In this document: positions 56,112 to 64,000 of the stretch, in pieces
Layout: each line of letters starts with the position of its first letter
Position numbering within the stretch: the first letter of the stretch is position 1
Source of the DNA: Simplicispira psychrophila DSM 11588
Lineage (GTDB): Bacteria; Pseudomonadota; Gammaproteobacteria; Burkholderiales; Burkholderiaceae_C
Length of the DNA stretch: 64,000 nt
Direction of reading: 5' to 3'
Assembly: GCF_000688255.1 (NCBI RefSeq)
Contig: NZ_JHYS01000016.1
Span: forward strand, 1-64,000
Program-made: the position numbers and the translations under genes
The notes under the pieces: generated by a model
Databases searched by the model: none
Seen by the model: only the letters and a program-made list of their open reading frames with translations
Told to the model about the DNA's origin: nothing

Positions 56112-58838
56112 ATGCCCCAATCCCTATGGCCCTTAACAGAGCGGGCCGCTGCGCGCGTGTCCGCACCCCGGCGGCTGGCGCGCAGCCCGCTGTTCTTGCT
56201 AATTGGTTTGCAACTCCTGCTGGCGCTAGCCGTGGCCATGGGGGTGTGGGCCGCCAGCGCATACTTGCGCCGCCTGGCGCTGAGCGACATGCTCAGCCAT
56301 GCCCAGGAACAGACCCGCAGCTTCGAAGACAACCTGTCGCAAAGCTTCAACCTGCTGCACACGCATCTGCGCGCCCTGACGACAGAGCGCCCCGACCTGT
56401 TCCGTGAGCCGCAGCAGTTGAGAAGCGCCTTGGTTGCGTTACAACAAAAGCTGCCCTATATCCGCTCCCTGTCCGTCGTGGATGCACAGGGCACGGTGGT
56501 CATCAGCACCCACGCGGCGAACCTGGGGCATCAGCCCCCTCTGGGGCCGCTGCTGCCCCAGATGGCGCAGGGTACGCCGGGCGTGCTGCGCTTTGGCCAC
56601 CCCTGGCGGGGACGCGACTTTGCCGACGGCAGCCCCTGGCCGCCTGAGCGCCAGGCGGGGCCGGTAACAGATGCAGGGTTTTTCCCCGTCACCCTGGTAC
56701 TGCCCGAAGCGCCGCAGTGGCGTCTGGTGACGACGATCAACTCCGACTATTTCATCAACTTGGCACTCAACCACCAAGTGTCGGTAAAACTGCGCCACAG
56801 CCTCTATGCCGACGACGGCACACTGCTGTTTTCCAGTGCCAAAGACGCGCAACCCGGCGTTGCGCTGGCCCCGCAGGGCCCGTTGGTGCACATTCTGGAG
56901 CGCCAGATCGGCACTGCGCAGTGGCCGCCGGCGCAGGACCAAGATGCCCAGTTGGCCACCTTTCGCGTCTCGCGCAGCCACCCCTGGTTTGTGCTCTCGC
57001 AGGCATCGCGCCAGGAAGTGTTGCGCCCCTGGCAGCAGCAAACGCACAGCCTGGCCCTGATTGCGGCCTTGACGGTGGCCGTGTTGTTGCTGGTGACCGG
57101 CGCCTTGACATGGCGCGTGCAGCGCACGCTGGCGCGCGAAGAGCGCTATCTGGAAGAAAGTCGCCTGGCGGCCAACATGTTTTCACGCAGCAGCGACCTG
57201 ATTGCTATCACCGATGGCCACAAGCGGGTATTGACCGTGAACCCAGCGTTTGAGCAAGGGCTGGGCTTCAGCGCCCAGGAAGTGCTGGGGCGCAGACTCG
57301 GAGAATGGGTCGATGGACGCCCCGCGCCAGCCAACTTTGCCGAGCTGTGGACGGCGATGGACAGCCACGGCACCTGGCAAGGCGAAGTGCAGGAGCAGCG
57401 CAAAGACGGCAGCACGCTGACGGGCTGGCTGGCGGTGAACGCCATCCGTGACAGCCAGCGCCAAGTAGTGAACTACGTCGGCGTGCTGCGCGACCTCTCG
57501 CGCCTGCATGAAGACGAGGCCACCATCCGCAAACTCTCGCTGGCAGTGGAGCAAAGCCCGGTCAGCATCGTCATCACCTCCACCGAACCAGTCATCGAAT
57601 ACGCCAATCCGCAGTTCTTCCGCTCCACGGGCTACACCCCGCAGGAGGTGCTGGGGCGCAACCCGCGTGTGCTGCAATCGGGCCAGACCCCCAAGGCCAC
57701 CTACACGGCCATGTGGGCGACGCTATGCGCTGGCCAGATGTGGCTGGGCGAATTCGTCAACCAACGCAAAGACGGCAGCCTCTACATCGAAAGCGCCACC
57801 GTGGCGCCACTGCTCGATGCGGCAGGCCGCACCACCCACTACATGGGCATCAAACAAGACATCACCGCCCAAAAAGCGGCAGAAAACGCCCTGCGCCTGA
57901 TGGCCAACGTGATAGCCCAGACACACGACGGCGTGATGGTGTGCGACGCCCAGCAGCACATCATCGACGTGAACCCCGCCTTTACCCGTATCACCGGCTA
58001 TACCGAGGCAGAAGTGCTGGGGCGCAAGCCCAGCCTGTTGTCTGCGGGCAGCAAGAACCGTGGGCAATATGCAGACATGGAGGCCGCCCTGCACGCGCAC
58101 GGACACTGGCAAGGGGAGTTCTGGAACCGGCGTAGCGACGGCAGCCTGTACGCCATCGCCAGCACACTGAACACGGTGTGCAACGACGCCGGCGAGGTCA
58201 CGCACTACATCAACGTGTTCAGTGACGTGACCGAGCACAAGCACCAGAACGAGCACCTGAAGTTGCTGGCCCATTTCGACCCGCTGACGCACTTGCCCAA
58301 TCGCACCTTGCTGGCCGACCGCCTAACGCAGGCCATGGCACGCGTGCTGCCCGAGCAGCAGCAGTTGGCCGTGTGCTTCATGGATCTGGATGGCTTCAAG
58401 GCCGTCAACGACACCCATGGCCACGAGGCCGGCGATGAGCTGCTGGTCATCGTGGCACGGCGCCTAGAGGCCAATGTCCGCACCAACGATACCGTGGCCC
58501 GGCAGGGAGGCGATGAGTTCGTCCTCCTGCTCAGCGGCCTACCCGATCCGGCGGAGGGCGAACGCGCCGCCGAGCGGCTGCTACGGGCCGTGCGTGAACC
58601 GATCGTGGCCCACGGGCATACCGTGCAGGTGGGCGCCAGCATAGGCATTGCGCTGTACCCGCAAGACGGCGACGACCCCGAAACCCTGCTGCGCTGCGCC
58701 GACCAAGCCATGTACCAAGCCAAGCAGGGCGGACGCAACCGCTGGGTGTTCTATACCCCGGGCATGGCTGAGGTGCCCAGCACACTGCGCAACCCAGCCA
58801 TCGAGAGCGGCAAAAAAGAACTACTCAGCGCCCTCTGA
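56112..58838 (+). CDS. Membrane sensor diguanylate cyclase (Cache-like, three PAS, GGDEF)
   Basis: 908 residues. Membrane segments at about 26-50 and 312-336 enclose a roughly 260-residue periplasmic Cache-like sensor. PAS/PAC units begin at about 350, 470 and 590 (each with an N-P-A-F or N-P-Q-F and G-x-T/S-A/P-x-E-V-L-G-R). The GGDEF domain runs from about 712, with motif G799-G-D-E-F803 and an upstream R-T-N-D inhibitory site at the standard 5-residue spacing. There is no EAL domain. It should make c-di-GMP with product inhibition. Probably one operon with the binding protein. Confidence 0.93.
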   Translation: MPQSLWPLTERAAARVSAPRRLARSPLFLLIGLQLLLALAVAMGVWAASAYLRRLALSDMLSHAQEQTRSFEDNLSQSFNLLHTHLRALTTERPDLFREPQQLRSALVALQQKLPYIRSLSVVDAQGTVVISTHAANLGHQPPLGPLLPQMAQGTPGVLRFGHPWRGRDFADGSPWPPERQAGPVTDAGFFPVTLVLPEAPQWRLVTTINSDYFINLALNHQVSVKLRHSLYADDGTLLFSSAKDAQPGVALAPQGPLVHILERQIGTAQWPPAQDQDAQLATFRVSRSHPWFVLSQASRQEVLRPWQQQTHSLALIAALTVAVLLLVTGALTWRVQRTLAREERYLEESRLAANMFSRSSDLIAITDGHKRVLTVNPAFEQGLGFSAQEVLGRRLGEWVDGRPAPANFAELWTAMDSHGTWQGEVQEQRKDGSTLTGWLAVNAIRDSQRQVVNYVGVLRDLSRLHEDEATIRKLSLAVEQSPVSIVITSTEPVIEYANPQFFRSTGYTPQEVLGRNPRVLQSGQTPKATYTAMWATLCAGQMWLGEFVNQRKDGSLYIESATVAPLLDAAGRTTHYMGIKQDITAQKAAENALRLMANVIAQTHDGVMVCDAQQHIIDVNPAFTRITGYTEAEVLGRKPSLLSAGSKNRGQYADMEAALHAHGHWQGEFWNRRSDGSLYAIASTLNTVCNDAGEVTHYINVFSDVTEHKHQNEHLKLLAHFDPLTHLPNRTLLADRLTQAMARVLPEQQQLAVCFMDLDGFKAVNDTHGHEAGDELLVIVARRLEANVRTNDTVARQGGDEFVLLLSGLPDPAEGERAAERLLRAVREPIVAHGHTVQVGASIGIALYPQDGDDPETLLRCADQAMYQAKQGGRNRWVFYTPGMAEVPSTLRNPAIESGKKELLSAL

Positions 58839-58894
58839 CGGAGGCCAGCCATGACACCACCTGCGCAGGCGGCTGCTTTCACCCCGCTGAGTCG

Positions 58895-60085
58895 TTACCC
58901 ATTCGCCAGCACGCAGCGATTGCGCCCATTGGCCTTGGCTTGGTAGAGCGCGCTGTCGGCCTCGGCCACCAGATCAGTGCCCGGGTCCTGCAAGCGTGGC
59001 ACATGCCCCGCAGCGCCGACGCTGACAGAGACAAAAGGCCCGGCTCCCGAGGCCGGGTGCGGCAGCTGCAGCGCCACCACCGCCGCCACCACACGCGCGG
59101 CCACGGCAGCGGCGCCGGCGGCATCGACTTCGGGCAGGATCACGGCCAGCTCTTCACCGCCGTAACGCGCCACCAGGTCAGTGCTGCGCTGCATGGTCTG
59201 CTGCACCGCGCGCGCAATGGCCTGCAGGCAGGCATCGCCCGCCTGGTGGCCAAAGTGGTCGTTGTAGCGCTTGAAATAATCCACATCGATCATCAGCAAG
59301 CCCAGTGGCTGCTGGCGCCGAAACGCGCTGGCGCTGGCCTGCTCCAGCCGGTCGTTGAAGTAGGCACGATTGGCCACCTGCAGCAGGCCATCGGTGCGGC
59401 CATAGGCCTTGAGTTGCACATTGACATGCTGCAGTGCTTCATTGGCCAGGGCCAGTTCCTGCGTGCGCAAGGCAACCCGGTCTTCCAGGTGCTGATTGGC
59501 CTGCACCAGCTCAGCGTTTTGTGCCGATAGCACTTGGTAGAGCTTGCCAATCATTTTCAGCAGCACCTGGGTGCTGTTATCGTGCCCGGCCATTTCACGC
59601 TCGTAGGCCTGGGTGGCTGACTCGCCCTGCTCAATCGCCTTGATCTGGCGCGCCAATGACTGGTCGATACCCAAAATATGCAGCCCCAGCCACGCCGTCA
59701 GAAAGCTGGTGATGCCATCGCCCGATGCCGCCGCCGTGGTGCTGGCACGCGCCGCCCACATGGTGCCCACCTGCTGCACAAACTGGCGGTGCAACGCCTT
59801 GTGCGCCTCCACATGGCGGACATCGACGCCCTGGCGCTCCATCAGCGCCTCTTCTTCGGTGAAGTGGAAAACGGTATAGGCCACCAGGCGCTTGAACACG
59901 TCGCGCAGCAGCGGCCCGTGGTCGCCTTGCAAGTCGGCATCGGCAGCAAACAGCGCGCGGCTCAGCTCATTGAACAGCGCCACCAACCCCTGGTGCTGAT
60001 CGTCCACCTCGTCCAGACCGGTCACAAAGTGCTGGTCCCAGACAAAAGCGTTCACATACACCGGTTCAATCACAGAATTTTCCAT
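58895..60085 (-). CDS. Bacteriohaemerythrin-GGDEF diguanylate cyclase
   Basis: 396 residues, soluble. All seven di-iron ligands of haemerythrin are in place: His31, His74-x3-Glu78, His95-x3-His99, His136-x4-Asp141. A helical/coiled-coil linker spans about 175-225. The GGDEF domain has G309-G-E-E-L313 and an R300-S-T-D303 inhibitory site. It predicts O2- or redox-tuned c-di-GMP synthesis, as shown for Vibrio Bhr-DGC. Its start is 12 bases from the stop of the ParA-like gene, so the two are an operon. Confidence 0.94.
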   Translation of the reverse strand: MENSVIEPVYVNAFVWDQHFVTGLDEVDDQHQGLVALFNELSRALFAADADLQGDHGPLLRDVFKRLVAYTVFHFTEEEALMERQGVDVRHVEAHKALHRQFVQQVGTMWAARASTTAAASGDGITSFLTAWLGLHILGIDQSLARQIKAIEQGESATQAYEREMAGHDNSTQVLLKMIGKLYQVLSAQNAELVQANQHLEDRVALRTQELALANEALQHVNVQLKAYGRTDGLLQVANRAYFNDRLEQASASAFRRQQPLGLLMIDVDYFKRYNDHFGHQAGDACLQAIARAVQQTMQRSTDLVARYGGEELAVILPEVDAAGAAAVAARVVAAVVALQLPHPASGAGPFVSVSVGAAGHVPRLQDPGTDLVAEADSALYQAKANGRNRCVLANG

Positions 60086-60097
60086 AGGGTTCCAGGG

Positions 60098-60877
60098 TCA
60101 GAGAGCGTCGGTACGGGCCAGACGGTCGTGCAGCTGCACCAGCGCCTGCGTCAGCTTGTGCCGGGGATCGAGGTGAATCATCGGCAGCGCCAGCTGGTGC
60201 GATTCACGCACCTTGACCGATTGCGGCAGGTACGGCTGCAGCACCGGCAGGCCTTCGTCCACCAGCTCTTGCACCAGTTGCTGAGGCAGCTTGGCGCGTG
60301 CCTGGAACTGGTTCACGACAATGCCGCGGATCGCCAGTTGTGGGTTGTGATCCGCGCGGATCTCTTCCACATTGGCCAGCAGGGTGTAGAGCGCCTGCCG
60401 CGAAAAATCATCGCAATCAAACGGGATCAGGCAGCCGCTCGCGCCCATCAACGCCGAGCGGGTATAGAAGTTCAGCGCTGGCGGCGTGTCGATGTAGATG
60501 CGGTCGTACACCGGCGCCAGTTGCTGCAGCGCCTCGCGCAGTTTGTAGATCTTGTGGCGCGACTCCAGCTTGCCTTGCAGCTCGTCGAGTTGCGGCCCCG
60601 AGGCCATCAAGTCCAGCCGCTCGAACGGCGTGCGGACAACAAACTCGGTCGGCGCCGGCGGCCGAAAGCTGTAGCCCAGCGTCTGCTCAAAAAACCCCAC
60701 CACGCTGGGCTGCTCCGGGTTGGGCGCGTGGCCCAGCAGATAGGCGCTGGAATTGCCTTGCGAGTCCAGGTCGATCACCAGGGTGCGCAGCCCCTGGCTA
60801 GCGCTGATGGCGGCCAGATTGCAGGTGATGGTGGATTTGCCCACACCACCCTTCTGATTGAAAACGACAAGCGCCAT
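60098..60877 (-). CDS. ParA/MinD-family ATPase
   Basis: 259 residues. Deviant Walker A K-G-G-V-G-K-S-T near residue 9, switch region D-L-D-S-Q-G-N-S, Walker B I-Y-I-D-T-P-P-A-L. There is no N-terminal HTH and no parB follows, so it is not a plasmid-type partition locus; it is more likely an orphan ParA that positions a protein cargo. It is transcribed ahead of the haemerythrin cyclase, which may link localisation with c-di-GMP output. Confidence 0.9.
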   Translation of the reverse strand: MALVVFNQKGGVGKSTITCNLAAISASQGLRTLVIDLDSQGNSSAYLLGHAPNPEQPSVVGFFEQTLGYSFRPPAPTEFVVRTPFERLDLMASGPQLDELQGKLESRHKIYKLREALQQLAPVYDRIYIDTPPALNFYTRSALMGASGCLIPFDCDDFSRQALYTLLANVEEIRADHNPQLAIRGIVVNQFQARAKLPQQLVQELVDEGLPVLQPYLPQSVKVRESHQLALPMIHLDPRHKLTQALVQLHDRLARTDAL

Positions 60878-61044
60878 GGTGATTCCTTATTTTGATGCCC
60901 ACCCGGCCCCAGTGCCGTTTGCAGCCGGGCGATTATGGGATATGGGCCGTGGGAGAATCGCCGCCCACCCACCCAAGGCATGATGTACCACAGCCTTGGC
61001 GCTGCTATTTTCTTGGCACGGGCCTGTCCGGCCCTCAAGCACCC

Positions 61045-62157
61045 ATGACCGACCTACTCCCCTCCTTCGACCAGCCGGCGCCCATCGCCCACACGCTCAG
61101 CGACTTCGATTTCGCCCTGCCCCCCCACCTGATTGCCCAACACCCCACGCCCGAGCGCAGCGCATCACGCTTGCTGGACGGCCGCGCCACCCAGCCGGTG
61201 GACCGCATCTTCAAGGAACTGCCCCGCCTGCTGCGCGCTGGCGACCTGCTGGTGTTCAATGACACCCGCGTCGTCAAGGCGCGTGTCTTTGGCGAAAAAG
61301 CCAGCGGCGGCAAGCTGGAACTGCTGATCGAGCGCGTGCTGACCGGCAACGAAGTCGTGGCGCACATGAAAGTCAGCAAAAAACCCCTGCCCGGCGCCGT
61401 CGTCCACTTGGCCGGTGGCCGACGCGGCGGCGGTTTTGACGCCCTGTTGCTGGGCCGCTGGCCGGACGAGAACGGCCCGCTGTTCCGCTTTGCGCTGCAC
61501 GGGGCCGCCGGCGAAACCCCCTACGACTTGATGGAGCGCCACGGCCACCTGCCACTGCCACCGTACATCGAGCGCCAGCAACAAGGCGGCCACGACCCCG
61601 ACGCGGCGGAGGACACCGAGCGCTACCAAACCGTGTTTGCCCGCGCCCCCGGCGCCGTGGCCGCACCGACCGCCGCGCTGCACTTTGACGATGCCGTGCT
61701 GACCGACCTGGCCGCGCGCGGCATCGAGCGCGCCAGCGTCACGCTGCACGTCGGCGCCGGCACTTTCCAGCCGGTCAAAACCGAGAACCTGGCCGAGCAC
61801 CAGATGCACCACGAGTGGTATGACATCCCGCTGGCCACGCTGGCCGCTTTGGAGCGCTGCCGCCAGCGCGGCGGCCGCGTGGTGGCGGTCGGCACCACCA
61901 CCGTGCGCACGCTCGAATCCTGGGCGCGCACCGGGCAGGTGTCGGGCGACACCAATATCTTCATCACGCCGGGATTTCAATTTGCCGTGGTCGATGTGCT
62001 GGTGACCAACTTTCATCTGCCCAAAAGCACGCTGATGATGCTGGTCAGCGCCTTTGCCGGCTACGCCCCGGTGATGGGCCTGTACCGCCACGCCATTGCG
62101 CAGCAGTACCGGTTTTTCAGCTATGGGGATGCGATGCTGCTGGAGCGCAGCAGTTGA
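61045..62157 (+). CDS. queA: S-adenosylmethionine:tRNA ribosyltransferase-isomerase
   Basis: 370 residues from ATG 61045. Typical text: [34 protein letters not shown], and [10 protein letters not shown] near the end. It converts tRNA preQ1 (the product of Tgt, 52 kb to the left) to epoxyqueuosine. The 167-base gap to the divergent ParA-like gene has no clear promoter that I can name. Confidence 0.95.
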   Translation: MTDLLPSFDQPAPIAHTLSDFDFALPPHLIAQHPTPERSASRLLDGRATQPVDRIFKELPRLLRAGDLLVFNDTRVVKARVFGEKASGGKLELLIERVLTGNEVVAHMKVSKKPLPGAVVHLAGGRRGGGFDALLLGRWPDENGPLFRFALHGAAGETPYDLMERHGHLPLPPYIERQQQGGHDPDAAEDTERYQTVFARAPGAVAAPTAALHFDDAVLTDLAARGIERASVTLHVGAGTFQPVKTENLAEHQMHHEWYDIPLATLAALERCRQRGGRVVAVGTTTVRTLESWARTGQVSGDTNIFITPGFQFAVVDVLVTNFHLPKSTLMMLVSAFAGYAPVMGLYRHAIAQQYRFFSYGDAMLLERSS

Positions 62158-62169
62158 GGTTTGCGCTTC

Positions 62170-62234
62170 TGCTATTAAAAAAATAGCTTGCAGCGCATAC
62201 CCCATAAGCGCTACAGCCGCTTTTTATGCTGATT
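62170..62234 (-). repeat. Interspersed intergenic repeat, copy K
   Basis: The reverse complement reads AAAGCGGCTGTAGCGCTTAT, then GGGGTATGCGCTGCAAGCTATTTTTTTAATAG, the same subtype as copy D. It fills the gap between convergent queA and trpB and touches the trpB stop. Confidence 0.75.
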
Positions 62235-63434
62235 TCACAAGCCCAGGTGGTTGGCGACGAAATCCGCATCCTTGTCGCCCCGGCCTGACAGATTCACCAA
62301 GATGGTCTGCTCGGGCGCCATGGTTTGGGCGATTTTCATGGCGTAGGCCACGGCGTGCGCGCTCTCCAGCGCCGGGATGATGCCTTCGCTGCGCGACAGC
62401 GCCATGAAGGCATCCAGACACTCGGTATCGGTGATGGCCTCGTACTGCACGCGGCCCACGTCTTTCAGGTAGCAGTGCTGCGGGCCCACACCGGGGTAGT
62501 CCAGCCCCGAGGCAATCGAATACACCGGCAGCGGCTCGCCGTGGGCATCCTGCAAGTTGTAGCAAACAAAACCATGGATGGCGCCCTTGGTGCCCAGCGT
62601 CATGGTGGCGGCGTGGTCGGGCGTGTCCAGCCCCTTGCCGGCGGGCTCGACACCGACCAGCTGCACGCCGGCATCGGGCAAAAACTCGGTGAACATGCCA
62701 ATGGCATTGGAGCCACCGCCGACACAGGCCGTCACCACATCAGGCAATTTATGGTGCTGTGCCAAAAACTGCGCCCGTGCTTCGCGCCCGACAATGCTTT
62801 GAAAGTCGCGCACCATCTTCGGAAACGGGTGCGGACCGACCACCGAGCCGATGGCATAAATAAAATTCACCGGGTCTTTCAGGTACTCCTCGAACGCGCT
62901 GTCCACTGCGTCCTTGAGCGTGCGCGTGCCGCGCGTCACCGGCACCAGCTTGCAGCCCAAGATTTTCATCTTGACGACGTTCGGGTGCTCCTTGGCAATA
63001 TCGACCTCACCCATGTGGATTTCGCAGTCAATACCCACCAACGCGCACGCCGACGCCAGCGCCACGCCGTGCTGACCGGCGCCGGTCTCGGCGATCACCT
63101 TGGTCTTGCCCATGTACTTGGCCAGCAGCGCCTCGCCCAAGCAGTGGTTGATCTTGTGCGCGCCGGTGTGGTTCAGGTCTTCACGCTTGAGATAAATCTG
63201 CGCCCCGCCCTGGCGGGCAGACAGGCGCTTGGCATGAAAAATCGGGCTGGGCCGACCGACATAGTGCGCGTACAAATCAGCCAATTCCTCCTGAAAACCC
63301 GCCGTCTGGCGCACGGCTTCATAGGCGTCATTGATGTCGTCCATGACCGCCTTGAGCTGCGGCGGAATGATCTGTCCACCATATTCGCCAAAGTAGCCTT
63401 GCGCATCAGGCATTTCCAGAAACTGCTGTGTCAT
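62235..63434 (-). CDS. trpB: Tryptophan synthase beta chain (stand-alone copy)
   Basis: 399 residues. PLP lysine Lys94 in H-T-G-A-H-K-I-N-H, catalytic Glu in A-E-T-G-A-G-Q-H-G, phosphate loop G-G-G-S-N-A-I-G. It joins indole and serine. No trpA or trpF lies beside it, unlike the usual trpF-trpB-trpA order in this group. Some conserved stretches ([30 protein letters not shown]) differ from what I recall of Burkholderiales TrpB. It may be a second or transferred copy. Confidence 0.92.
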   Translation of the reverse strand: MTQQFLEMPDAQGYFGEYGGQIIPPQLKAVMDDINDAYEAVRQTAGFQEELADLYAHYVGRPSPIFHAKRLSARQGGAQIYLKREDLNHTGAHKINHCLGEALLAKYMGKTKVIAETGAGQHGVALASACALVGIDCEIHMGEVDIAKEHPNVVKMKILGCKLVPVTRGTRTLKDAVDSAFEEYLKDPVNFIYAIGSVVGPHPFPKMVRDFQSIVGREARAQFLAQHHKLPDVVTACVGGGSNAIGMFTEFLPDAGVQLVGVEPAGKGLDTPDHAATMTLGTKGAIHGFVCYNLQDAHGEPLPVYSIASGLDYPGVGPQHCYLKDVGRVQYEAITDTECLDAFMALSRSEGIIPALESAHAVAYAMKIAQTMAPEQTILVNLSGRGDKDADFVANHLGL

Positions 63435-63501
63435 GTTTGTCTCTCGCTGGGGTAGTGGAGGAGTGGCTCAAAAGCGGTGACATTTTATTGGTTCCAGCCC
63501 A

Positions 63502-63540
63502 CAAAAAAGCCCCTCCCACAGCCTTGGCTGTAGGAGGGGC
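63502..63540 (-). terminator. Rho-independent terminator of the DUF4214 gene
   Basis: GCCCCTCCCACAGCC and GGCTGTAGGAGGGGC pair at 14 of 15 positions around a 2-base centre, followed leftward by TTTTTTGTGG. It lies 13 bases after the stop of the leftmost-ending partial gene. Confidence 0.9.
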
Positions 63541-63552
63541 CCATATCAAGCC

Positions 63553-64000
63553 TTAGGGGAACCGGCGTGCGTATTCTGCTGAACTCAGCAAAGAGTCGAT
63601 CAGCGCGCGCAGGCTGGCACGTCCTGCTTTCATATCAGCCAGCCAGAGTGCATTTTCGCTGGCGCTGGGCGCACGGCGCAACATGCCGGCATAGGCCATG
63701 GTGATGCTGTTGTCGTATTTGTTGGTGCTGATGTTTTCAGCCGACTCGGAGAAGCCAATCATCATCTCCCCCCGAATCAAACCCGCATTGACACGCCCCA
63801 CCCAGTAATCACGCCCGGCAGGCTCGGCTGCGCGGCCAAGCACGTTCTGATAGACCCGCTCGACAAACTGCAGGTTGTTCAAGGCACCGTAGGTGGTAAT
63901 GAACTCGGCCGATTGGGCAAACGAATCCGACACATGGTTGAACACGCGTCCACTGCTGCCGTTATCGGGGTACATCTCGCCATACCAATACATCAGGCCA
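63553..64000 (-). CDS. DUF4214-domain protein, C-terminal part (cut by window edge)
   Basis: The frame is open to the right edge, about 149 residues visible. It contains F-V-E-R-V-Y-Q-N-V-L-G-R-x-A-E-P-A-G-R-D-Y-W and a second, weaker copy A-Y-A-G-M-L-R-R-A-P-S-x-S-E-N-A-L-W, the DUF4214 pattern (helical repeats in large secreted or surface proteins, often with haemolysin-type or S-layer-like regions). The N-terminal part is missing, so the size and secretion route are unknown. Confidence 0.75.
   Translation of the reverse strand, partial: GLMYWYGEMYPDNGSSGRVFNHVSDSFAQSAEFITTYGALNNLQFVERVYQNVLGRAAEPAGRDYWVGRVNAGLIRGEMMIGFSESAENISTNKYDNSITMAYAGMLRRAPSASENALWLADMKAGRASLRALIDSLLSSAEYARRFP

Noticed and set aside
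60985-61015. Short repeat-like string before queA (CTTGGCGCTGCTATTTTC)
   Set aside because: Only about ten matching bases to one half-site; no second half.

Overview
The window is high-GC, gene-dense chromosomal DNA from a betaproteobacterium of the order Burkholderiales, most likely family Comamonadaceae (Acidovorax/Rhodoferax-like). The basis is gene content: PhaM-type granule protein, recCBD, the spc/alpha ribosomal operon without infA, an oxyR-recG neighbourhood and queuosine genes. About ten copies of a short interspersed intergenic repeat that I associate with this family point the same way. The genus is inferred, not shown. There is no CRISPR array and no prophage. The only mobile element is the tail of an IS200/IS605 transposase at the left edge.

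Layout: 1-2.7 kb holds the transposase end, a DUF3297 protein, an AEC permease and a FitAB/VapBC-type toxin-antitoxin pair with a promoter/operator. 2.8-13 kb holds Rep helicase, a small exported protein translationally coupled to phospholipase A, a universal stress protein divergent from tgt, an MFS permease with an extra C-terminal membrane domain, two envelope proteins of unknown role and a PCu(A)C copper chaperone. 13-23.8 kb holds PhaM, a FIST protein, a YXWGXW protein, an XRE regulator, a CPA-type antiporter, an LplT-PlsC fusion and a TelA/YiaA/unknown membrane cluster. 23.9-33.2 kb is recC-recB-recD, joined by ATGA overlaps.

33.3-42.5 kb is one long leftward ribosomal operon, rplN to rplQ, including secY and rpoA and followed by initiator tRNA-fMet and a strong terminator. 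A promoter is visible between glpD and rplN. Several perfect hairpins without U-tracts lie between cistrons in the secY-to-rpoA part. 42.5-47.7 kb holds divergent glpD/glpK, then proC and ubiA.

47.7-52.7 kb is a peroxide-defence block: a di-haem cytochrome c peroxidase with a perfect FNR-type box in an AT-rich leader, then Dps, OxyR (with the two redox cysteines) and RecG. 52.8-60.9 kb is rich in c-di-GMP signalling: an HD-GYP phosphodiesterase, PfkB, a periplasmic binding protein next to a PAS-GGDEF cyclase, and a ParA-like ATPase upstream of a haemerythrin-GGDEF cyclase. It lies between recG and queA, which are close neighbours in many relatives. The window ends with queA, a stand-alone trpB and the C-terminus of a DUF4214 protein.

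Most of the window is housekeeping. The observations most worth following are the interspersed repeat and its apparent capture as a signal peptide, the intercistronic hairpins and missing infA in the ribosomal operon, the c-di-GMP block with its two sensor-cyclase operons, and the unusual fusions. I do not see a clear previously undescribed multi-gene system.
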